25,726 bases of DNA from Tritrichomonas foetus (taxonomy: Eukaryota; Parabasalia; Tritrichomonadida; Tritrichomonadidae), in contig MLAK01001134.1 of assembly GCA_001839685.1 (NCBI GenBank), positions 1 through 25,726 of the forward strand. The letters are read 5' to 3'. Both the position numbers and the translations under genes were made by a program. Each line of letters starts with the position of its first letter. Position 1 is the first letter of the stretch. Under the pieces are notes generated by a model. The model had not been told where the DNA came from and did no database searches. It saw only the letters and a list, made by a program, of their open reading frames with translations. Positions 18,961 to 25,726 of this stretch are shown here, piece by piece.

Positions 18961-20262
18961 TTATGGTGTGTATGCAATGTTTCTGATGGAATGTTGAATT
19001 TCTCTGTTCGCGAATGTGAAAATTAGAGATGAACAATCGCCAGTAATTGCTTTTTCTGCTTCCTTTGTCGAATGCTTGAGCCGTCCAAACCAAATCATTC
19101 TTCCATCAACAGCAATTTTTAGTCCTTTCACAGAAATATCGTTCACTTTCAATGTGAAAGGATACCTGTATGTATCAACAAGGAATCCAGCAACAATCAT
19201 TGGAGTATGGAATCTCACTCGGATACAGCTTTTACCTGGATGGAAAGTTGCCTTCCAGATGCTGTTTCTTTGGAGGACGAGATCACCTTCGTAGAATAAT
19301 TCTTTTGGCGGTGAACATTTTCCGCAGTGAATCGCCTCAATTGTTGCCAATTTCAGCACGTCAATGATTTGCCCCTTCTCATCAAAAATTCTGAGACGCG
19401 AAAAGCCGAATGATTTAGGATCCCCGTAGGTCTCAACTATGTGGAAGTCTATTACTTGTGCTGGCTTTAAGGGAATGGTTCCATGGGTGTCCTCAGCAAT
19501 TATTTGCTTAAATTTATCAAATGTTGATTCTTTCTGAATATTAATGATTTCACTCAAGTCTTTATTAACTGGAATTACCGTTCCAACATCAAGCGGAAGG
19601 CTTCCTGAATAAACCGGGGTGTCTTCAACGAAAATTGTCACATCTTTCAAATTCATCTTCTGATCAAGCACTGTCGGCCAAATCCGAAGGGCCATTGGAA
19701 TGTAGGCCGATGGGAATGAAAAGTTTATGTCAATGGACTTAAGCGGAACTTCTGGCGGCCATTTTGCCTTCCATGTATCCTCTTCTTTCATTTTGATGAG
19801 ATTTCCGTTCACAAGCTTATTCAAATCGTCAGTTTGATGGATTGGCGGCTCGATTCCCTCTTTTACAATTGGGATAACTGATTTATTTTGGGCGAGAATA
19901 TCAATTCTTGAACATCCGATTAAATGGGGGTGCCCCCAGTTTGAATGAATTCGAATTTTCATAATTTTGCAGGCGATGTCGCTATTTTCTAGGATGTCGT
20001 TGACACTTTTTTTTTGAGATATTTTTTTATCATTTAAGAGGGCGAGTAAGTTGGAAGTTTTGCCAGGGTTGACCGATTGAGTTCCATTTGGGAGTGCGTT
20101 TAAAGGCGGCGTAGCAAACTGCTGTGAATGAGGTTTCGCATTTTTCATCGACATTGTATTATAAAGACCTTTGGCGCTTTGCGGTTTAGATTTGATTATT
20201 CGAGCTGGTGTCATCATTTTGGCTGAGGTTCGTACTGGGCTTCTCAAAGTGAATTGAGACAT
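18961..20262 (-). CDS. KATNIP-like protein with two DUF4457-type repeats
   Basis: A 433-residue protein related to katanin-interacting protein (KIAA0556). Residues 1-90 are basic and probably disordered. Repeat 1, about 98-245, starts KIMKIRIHSNWGHPHLIGCS and includes NKLVNGN, the W-x-A-K-W position and a predicted beta strand leading to DVTIFVEDTPVYSG. Repeat 2, about 268-425, has the parallel features: FHIVETYGDPKSFGFSRL, a W-x-A-T-F position and ISVKGLKIAVDG. The pattern 'strand-G-D/H-P-x-x-[IF]-G' followed by a W-containing segment and 'V-x-x-[IL]-x-[IV]-x-[VL]-D' is that of the DUF4457 domain. In animals KATNIP (over 1,600 residues) binds microtubules and katanin and acts at the ciliary base; trichomonads are flagellated. 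This protein is much shorter. The stop is TAA within TAAAA. TCATCG lies 8 nt before the ATG, a partial initiator match. Confidence 0.75.
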   Translation of the reverse strand: MSQFTLRSPVRTSAKMMTPARIIKSKPQSAKGLYNTMSMKNAKPHSQQFATPPLNALPNGTQSVNPGKTSNLLALLNDKKISQKKSVNDILENSDIACKIMKIRIHSNWGHPHLIGCSRIDILAQNKSVIPIVKEGIEPPIHQTDDLNKLVNGNLIKMKEEDTWKAKWPPEVPLKSIDINFSFPSAYIPMALRIWPTVLDQKMNLKDVTIFVEDTPVYSGSLPLDVGTVIPVNKDLSEIINIQKESTFDKFKQIIAEDTHGTIPLKPAQVIDFHIVETYGDPKSFGFSRLRIFDEKGQIIDVLKLATIEAIHCGKCSPPKELFYEGDLVLQRNSIWKATFHPGKSCIRVRFHTPMIVAGFLVDTYRYPFTLKVNDISVKGLKIAVDGRMIWFGRLKHSTKEAEKAITGDCSSLIFTFANREIQHSIRNIAYTP

Positions 20263-21253
20263 CTTTCGATGAAAGGAGCAAAATTCTGCGAAATAATCTG
20301 GAATTTGTGATAATTTTTATGAAATTATGATTATGAAATTGAATAAAAAATCGTCTGAAGACAATAATTGAAAAAAATTGTAATCAAAATTTGATTTTCG
20401 ATAATATTGATAACAGAGCATAGATAATCATCTTATTTTTCATCATAATATTTTATTTAATATATATATATTAATATTTTTCAAATTTAAGTGATTTGTC
20501 AATGTTTCAATAAAGATATCGCTCAAAATGATATTGAATAAATGCATAAAAAATTGACTAAGTTCAATATTTGATAGTTCAGAAAATTCTAAATAATATA
20601 CTCAGAATTTGATTATTAGAAATTGAAAGGTTAGGACTAATTTGGATATTTTTCAACAAGAAATCTATAAATCTTCGCTTAAGTTTTTATTTGATAATCT
20701 ATATGAAAAGGTATCACAATTATTTCACAAATTGAAAGATATTTTTGAAAAATATAACTTTTTCACTAGTCTCATTTCATTATTCTTCAATTTCGATCAA
20801 ACTCTAAATGATTTATGTTATCCAACAGTTCAATTGCGATATTTAAATTAATACCGGTTTCATACATCATAAAATTAGAATAATTATCTTCTCAAATTCA
20901 ACAATGTGATTATTATTATGTAAAGTAAAATGTTTTTAATTGAAATGAATTCATGGCCAAGTCCCTTTTGTAGGAGGGGTAATATTAACGATCTTAAGCG
21001 CTCAATCAAGATTGTAAAAACCTCTCTCGACAGGTATAATGAAATCATTTTCAAATCACATTTCACTCAGAGAAATTGTTCATCAACTTTGACTGATTAC
21101 TGATTGAAAAAGTTTAACAATTTTCATGAAAATTGAAGAGCTATTCAAAATTCAGAATTCATTTCCTTGGTCGACTATTTTCACATTTAAAAAGATTCCA
21201 AGAAAAAAAATGAATCAACTCAATTTTTGAATGAACTTAAAATCAAATCTAAA
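20263..21253. other. Divergent spacer (KATNIP-like / HEAT protein)
   Basis: About 990 nt, AT-rich. It holds an 18-bp AT palindrome at 20457-20474 (TTAA-(TA)5-TTAA) and a GC-richer stretch at about 20950-21040 that contains TTAACGATC. The open frames at 20642-20851 and 20884-21066 begin with TTG and GTG and are judged chance. Short out-of-frame ATGs precede the HEAT gene at 21210 and 21231. Confidence 0.5.
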
Positions 21254-23716
21254 ATGGAATTCCAAGCCCTCCTTGACGAACTCAGCAACATCTGCACAGT
21301 CGTTGCAACTGGCGATGACAATGTCGAACAACTTGACCATAAAAAAGTTTGGGAAGTTCTCTTCAAAGTTGGTTCAAATGACATTCGAAACACAACCCTT
21401 CTCTATCCAATGATCAACATCTATTCAGCAAGATTCCCCTCATTCCGCGACGTCATTCCAGTTATCGACAATTATGTGAAAGACCTCCTCGACTCTTCAA
21501 AATCATTCGATGAAAGATCCAAAAATTCAACAGCAATTTTCCGTTGGCTGCCTTACTACCATCACTCACTGATCTCAAAAGTTATCGTTGCTGCTATCGA
21601 CATCACATATCAATATATCAATGAAAAAAATGATGTTCCTGTTGATTTCCTACTTCCGTTAAATGACAGTGAAATTTCTGAAATTCCGCCAGAAGATTTG
21701 AAAGGAATTTTCGAGCAAATTAAAGGGTTCTGTCTTGAAGGTGAAAAAAGGTTTGCTGCACTTTGTGTTTGGGCCACAATTTGTCATGGAATTGCTGATG
21801 TTGAACAAGAAGCAGGCCAGTTTAATGCAGAAATTGTGAAAGTTTTCTTATCACAAGAAAACAACAATGAGAAAGAATTACTTTCTGGTGCTTACTATTT
21901 ATTATTCGCTTCTGAGGCTTTCCAAGATGAACCAGAAAACTGTCCAGAGGCTGAAGACATTTACAATATGCTCAGACGATTAATTGTTCACACGAACGAA
22001 AATATTCGTCGTAGATCTTTGAAAGCTTTCAGGAAATTGATTCAAACACACATTTTCTTGACTGAAGGTATTGTTAAAAAGTTCCTCGAAATATACAATG
22101 AATTTTCTAATCATAAAAGTGATTATTTCAAAGTCATTTCTAACTTTATCCTTCCAGATGATACTGATGGTGAAAACGAAGAGGAAGAAGAGGAAAATGA
22201 AGCAGATCTTTCAATCATTCAACCAATTGTTGATTTCGTCACTGAACACTTAAACGACAGTAGCGATAAAGAAACACAAGGACTTTGCTTGGATGCTTGT
22301 AGCGATTTGGGCTTTAAAGACTCTTTGTTTATCGAAGATCTCGTTGATACCGGACTTGATGTTTCACATAAACTCATTGAAGCAAAAGAATACATCACAT
22401 ATCCATACATCGCGAATTATCTAACTTCTTTAAATGAGAAATTCCGTGAACAAACTGGTGAAAAAATCTTAGAATTTTTACCAACACTTGTTTCTTCTCT
22501 TGAAAATGAAGCAACTGGTGTCCTCAAACAGAGAATCTATTGTGCTGGTGCTTTAGCTCAGCTTTTGAGTAGTGAAATCATGAATGAAAACAATCGAAAA
22601 GAATTAATTCCATCTGTTGTGGATTTCATTATCAATAATATTGATAAAAAAGACCAATTAGTTGATTTTAACATGTGTGCTGTAATTTTACCATTAATTC
22701 CATTCATTGGTGAAGCCAAATCAAATACTATCTTTGCTGCTTTTGTTGAAGATCTTAAGAACACTGAAGATGAAGAACATCTTGCCGCTTGGCTTTCTGT
22801 CTGTGTGAAGATCATTAAGAAGTATACTGTTAATGAAGATATTTTGAACTCAATTGTTGCTTTAATAATGAGCGGTGAACTGAAAATCTTCCATGGAACA
22901 CCACCACATATGACAATGCCACCACTTCGCGCACCATTCATGCTTCTTCGTTCATTTGTAAAGAAGAATCCATCAAAAGCTTCTCCAATTTGCCAACAAA
23001 TCATTGAATGGCTTAAATACACTCCATTTTCATCTGCACCAATTCTTTTGTTACCATTAACTGCTGGTCTTGAAGCAGGATGTTTAAATGAAGAATCAGC
23101 TGATGAATTCGCAAAAGTTCTTCGCACCTTTTTAGGTAGATTAGACATGGGTGACACTGATGAACTCATCGCTGTATGTAATACATTGAATTCGCTCTTT
23201 AATGTCTTTCCAAACAAGATGACACCAATTGTGGATTTCTTGAAGCCACTTGAAAACTTCGCAAAGAGCTGTATTGACATGGAAGGTGAAGATGATTTAA
23301 TTGATGATGAAATGATTGAAGCTATGCCATCTGTTGCTGATTTTGCTTTCCATATTTATGCAAATGATGATAATGTTGAAGTCCTCCCAGACTTAATTAA
23401 TCCACTTCTTGAATTGCTTCCATTCCAGCCACAAGTTGAAGAAGTTAGTGGAATTTTGGAGAACTTAATGACAATGCTTGAAGATACAGAAAGATTTGGA
23501 GAAATTTTGGTTCCAGCACTTCGAGCACTCACAGACATCCTTCTTATGAAGAAATCAGATTTGGAAGAATTCAATTTCGATGATGACCTCATGAAGAACA
23601 TGAAGCAAACATTGAAGACATGCTGCAAGGGTAACAAGAGACTCATTGATCAAGTTACAGTTGACATTAAGAAGAACAGAGCTAAGCTTAATAGATTTAA
23701 CATTCTTATCCGCTAA
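21254..23716 (+). CDS. HEAT-repeat protein, importin-beta-like
   Basis: An 820-residue, all-helical, acidic protein built of HEAT-type pairs of helices through its whole length. A Glu-rich loop (about residues 304-322, with EEEEEENEAD) interrupts the solenoid near the middle, as acidic loops do in importin-beta family members. Another loop near 546 (FHGTPPHMTMPPLRAP) is Pro/His-rich. The C-terminus is basic. Importin-beta1 is about 876 residues and importin-5 about 1,100, so the length fits the smaller members; if so it would carry cargo through the nuclear pore with Ran. Other HEAT scaffolds cannot be excluded. Codon use is the most GC3-rich and regular of the window (CTC, ATC, TTC, CGC), suggesting strong expression. 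The frame opens nine codons earlier at TTG; this ATG starts MEFQALLDEL and is adopted. The stop is TAA within TAAA. Confidence 0.8.
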   Translation: MEFQALLDELSNICTVVATGDDNVEQLDHKKVWEVLFKVGSNDIRNTTLLYPMINIYSARFPSFRDVIPVIDNYVKDLLDSSKSFDERSKNSTAIFRWLPYYHHSLISKVIVAAIDITYQYINEKNDVPVDFLLPLNDSEISEIPPEDLKGIFEQIKGFCLEGEKRFAALCVWATICHGIADVEQEAGQFNAEIVKVFLSQENNNEKELLSGAYYLLFASEAFQDEPENCPEAEDIYNMLRRLIVHTNENIRRRSLKAFRKLIQTHIFLTEGIVKKFLEIYNEFSNHKSDYFKVISNFILPDDTDGENEEEEEENEADLSIIQPIVDFVTEHLNDSSDKETQGLCLDACSDLGFKDSLFIEDLVDTGLDVSHKLIEAKEYITYPYIANYLTSLNEKFREQTGEKILEFLPTLVSSLENEATGVLKQRIYCAGALAQLLSSEIMNENNRKELIPSVVDFIINNIDKKDQLVDFNMCAVILPLIPFIGEAKSNTIFAAFVEDLKNTEDEEHLAAWLSVCVKIIKKYTVNEDILNSIVALIMSGELKIFHGTPPHMTMPPLRAPFMLLRSFVKKNPSKASPICQQIIEWLKYTPFSSAPILLLPLTAGLEAGCLNEESADEFAKVLRTFLGRLDMGDTDELIAVCNTLNSLFNVFPNKMTPIVDFLKPLENFAKSCIDMEGEDDLIDDEMIEAMPSVADFAFHIYANDDNVEVLPDLINPLLELLPFQPQVEEVSGILENLMTMLEDTERFGEILVPALRALTDILLMKKSDLEEFNFDDDLMKNMKQTLKTCCKGNKRLIDQVTVDIKKNRAKLNRFNILIR

Positions 23717-23995
23717 ATTTCTTCATGTATGTCTATAGAAATGCACACTATGAGTAAATTTAATATTTAAAACATATGTTTTTGTTTAATATTTCTCTAT
23801 TTTCATTGGATTTATTGAAAATTCATTTTAGTTCTTTTTCGTCTTTCTTTCTTCATTTCTTCTTTCACAGTAATAGCTTATGTATACCGCAAAATGAGTA
23901 ATTCCACCATGAAAATGAAAATCGAAATCAAAAAGAAAGTTTTCAAATAAACTAAAGATTTAATGAAATAAACATGATAGGAAACACATTATCGA
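23717..23995. other. Convergent 3' spacer (HEAT protein / STE20-like kinase)
   Basis: 279 nt, AT-rich with T-rich tracts. It holds only the 3' flanks of the two converging genes as far as I can see. Confidence 0.5.
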
Positions 23996-25567
23996 TTATT
24001 GTTTGGCGAGCGATGGCGCCATTTGAACCGCTTTAAGGAGTTGGCGAATCTCCTGCTTAATTTCCAGATTTTCTTCCACTAAACGATTTACTTGCTCCGT
24101 CAGTTTGTCAACCATCGCCTGGAGGCGGGCCTGGTCCTCACTTTGCTGCTGCTGTTGAGGGGCTGAAGATGCGTTTGTAGAGACAGAAGGGGACACATCA
24201 GGAAGCGGTGATGAAAAAACTTGAGGCACAGCTAGCTGAGGCGCCGGATTTAACGAGCTTTGTTTTTTCACTTTCACTTTGAATCTTCCCTTCACATGAA
24301 CTTCTTCACCCTCGCCTTCATTTTGCTGTTGTTTAGCCTGTTGATTCTGTTGATTTGATTGCTGATTCTGTTGTTGTTGTTGTTGTTGTTGAGTTTGTTG
24401 TTGATTCTGTTGAGATTGTTGTTGTTGTTGTGCCTGTGAAGATTGGAACTGGAATTGAATTGGCGTGCTGGAGTTCTGATTTGAGTTTTGTGCTTGATTT
24501 GTGGTTGATTGGTTGTTTTGGATTTGACCCGTTTGTTGGGTCGGTTGGGCTGCAGCTTGTGCAGGCGCAGAAGCTGAAGTTGTAGCCTTTGTTTCATCAG
24601 TGAGAATGTCAAAATCCCAATCTGTTGATGATGCTTTTGTCAGATTACTAATAATTTGGTTTGCAAGCTCATGCCTCATCATCGGGAATCTTTGTTCAAG
24701 CGGTGGCAATTTCATCAACACATTGTCGTGAATATATTTTGGGTCCTTGGCTTTTTGAAAGAAGGGGTTCTGTAAAAGTTCGCTGGCGGTTGGCCTCCTT
24801 TTGGGGTTAAAGTTCAAGCACGATTTGACGAGGCTTGTAAATTCCGCAGAAAATCCGGAATCAGGCGGCAAATGTGGCGGCGGTGCTTTCAGAATCTTCT
24901 GCATGATTTGTAAGGGCATCATCGTCGCATAGGGGGCCTGCCCGAGCGCCAATTCGATCGCGGTTATTCCGAACGACCAAATATCGGCTTTTTCTGTATA
25001 TCCGTTATCGCTCTGTAATATCTCTGGCGCCATATAGCATGGCGTACCGATTACTGTGAATCTGGATGGATTTATTAGGATTGATGCGGCCACACCGAAA
25101 TCTCCTATTTTGATGCTTCCGTCGGCACTGACGAGGGCGTTTCCGGGTTTGACGTCTCTGTGAAGTTGTTTGTTTGAATGAATATAATCGAGGGCTTGCA
25201 AAATCGCTAATAAAATCGTGGATATGACATTTTCGTCTTTGATACCGTTTGGATAGGCGAATTTGATAATATCGGCAACAGAACCACCAGCCATATATTC
25301 CATCAAAATGTAAAGCGTTGGTCCCGAGATAAACGAATTATAATATTTTACGACTGTTGGATGTTGGGATGACGACCAGAAGGCTACTTCCTGTCTAAGT
25401 AAATCGATCTCCATCGGATAGGCCTCCAAATTAATCAGTTTAATTGCTACTTCGCGATTATTTGTGATGCATTTTGCGGCGTAAACTTCGGATGTTGAAC
25501 CGCTTCCTATCACATGAAGAAGCTGGTATTTTGAGGCGTCAAGCGGAAAGTTGTTTTCGTCAGTCAT
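23996..25567 (-). CDS. STE20-family kinase, FRAY/SPAK-like
   Basis: A 523-residue kinase. The domain occupies about 12-272: GSGSTSEV at 21-28, VAIK lysine K43, HRDVKPGN near 138, DFG near 156, and GTPCYMAPE ending near 181, the GTPxxMAPE signature of STE20 kinases. YMAGGSVADIIKFAYPNG and KADIWSFGITAIELALG are the most FRAY/OSR1-like stretches. Residues about 335-415 are a Gln/Asn/Ser-rich linker with long Q runs. GRFKVKVKK near 426-434 has the RFxV form; in animals RFxV peptides bind the CCT domain of SPAK/OSR1, but I see no CCT domain here. A Leu-heptad coiled coil lies at about 482-518. FRAY kinases respond to osmotic stress in animals. TCATTATTGG, an excellent initiator match, lies 8 nt before the ATG. 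Confidence 0.93.
   Translation of the reverse strand: MTDENNFPLDASKYQLLHVIGSGSTSEVYAAKCITNNREVAIKLINLEAYPMEIDLLRQEVAFWSSSQHPTVVKYYNSFISGPTLYILMEYMAGGSVADIIKFAYPNGIKDENVISTILLAILQALDYIHSNKQLHRDVKPGNALVSADGSIKIGDFGVAASILINPSRFTVIGTPCYMAPEILQSDNGYTEKADIWSFGITAIELALGQAPYATMMPLQIMQKILKAPPPHLPPDSGFSAEFTSLVKSCLNFNPKRRPTASELLQNPFFQKAKDPKYIHDNVLMKLPPLEQRFPMMRHELANQIISNLTKASSTDWDFDILTDETKATTSASAPAQAAAQPTQQTGQIQNNQSTTNQAQNSNQNSSTPIQFQFQSSQAQQQQQSQQNQQQTQQQQQQQQNQQSNQQNQQAKQQQNEGEGEEVHVKGRFKVKVKKQSSLNPAPQLAVPQVFSSPLPDVSPSVSTNASSAPQQQQQSEDQARLQAMVDKLTEQVNRLVEENLEIKQEIRQLLKAVQMAPSLAKQ
24371..24391 (-). repeat. (CAA)7 run in the polyQ linker
   Basis: Seven uninterrupted CAA codons on the minus strand, within the wider Gln/Asn-rich linker of the STE20-like kinase. 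Trinucleotide runs of this length are prone to length change; neighbouring Q runs use CAA and CAG. Confidence 0.85.
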
Positions 25568-25577
25568 CCAATAATGA
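25568..25577 (-). promoter_or_regulatory. Initiator-like TCATTATTGG of the STE20-like kinase
   Basis: TCATT fits TCAYW; the A is at 25575, giving an 8-nt leader to the ATG. It is the best initiator match in the window. Confidence 0.65.
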
Positions 25578-25726
25578 CTAAAAATTTATCGCTTTTGTTA
25601 AACTTTTTGAACGAGATATTGCAAACTTTTTGGATTGTACCAGATTCCCCATGGGAATTCCATACGAAGGTCAATTATTTCAACCTTTGTGAAGGGGAGT
25701 AATTATTAAATAAAAGAAAAAGTTGC

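Noticed and set aside
20642..20851. 69-codon plus-strand open frame as a gene
   Set aside because: It begins with TTG, is AT-rich and matches nothing recognisable; eukaryotic starts are ATG.
20884..21066. 60-codon minus-strand open frame as a gene
   Set aside because: It begins with GTG, has no domain and lies in a spacer with mixed composition.

Overview
The window is nuclear DNA from an AT-rich eukaryote, most likely a parabasalid (trichomonad) such as Tritrichomonas or Trichomonas; the species cannot be fixed from the sequence. The grounds are: intron-free long genes in AT-rich DNA; two short R2R3 Myb regulators; three protein kinases from families expanded in trichomonads; several genes with an initiator-like TCAYW motif only 7-11 nt before the ATG, implying very short leaders; and about half of the stop codons lying inside TAAA, the polyadenylation signal known from Trichomonas. 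Ten protein genes are supported. No tRNA, rRNA, CRISPR array or spliceosomal intron was recognised.

Layout. (1) 1-3559: a minus-strand R2R3 Myb gene, then about 2.5 kb with no credible gene. (2) 3560-7203, minus strand: a five-span membrane protein with prominin (CD133) topology, then a 113-residue RPA3-like OB-fold subunit of replication protein A. The spacer between them holds a strong hairpin. (3) 7204-8661: a divergent spacer carrying a 434-bp MITE-like element with 98-bp perfect terminal inverted repeats. (4) 8662-9501, plus strand: a second R2R3 Myb whose DNA-binding domain is in the same residue register as the first. (5) 9802-16021, minus strand: a 1083-residue TKL-type kinase with an N-terminal helical region and a C-terminal ARM-like region, then a 671-residue polytopic membrane protein of unassigned family. 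(6) 17386-18597, plus strand: a CAMK-like kinase with a Cys/Asn/Gln/Ser-rich insertion in its activation segment. (7) 18961-20262, minus strand: a short KATNIP-like protein with two DUF4457-type repeats. (8) 21254-23716, plus strand: an importin-beta-like HEAT-repeat protein. (9) 23996-25567, minus strand: a FRAY/SPAK-like STE20 kinase with a polyQ linker, a GRFKV motif and a C-terminal coiled coil.

The genes are independent transcription units on both strands. Their roles (transcription, replication, signalling, microtubule/flagellar apparatus, nuclear transport, membrane organisation) do not form one pathway. For five genes the longest open frame begins at TTG; I moved the start to the first sensible ATG and give reasons in each entry or in the rejections. 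The most notable items are the prominin-like protein, the MITE, a repeated short motif in the tails of the Myb proteins, the kinase architectures, and several hairpins in the spacers. I did not find a clearly new multi-gene system.
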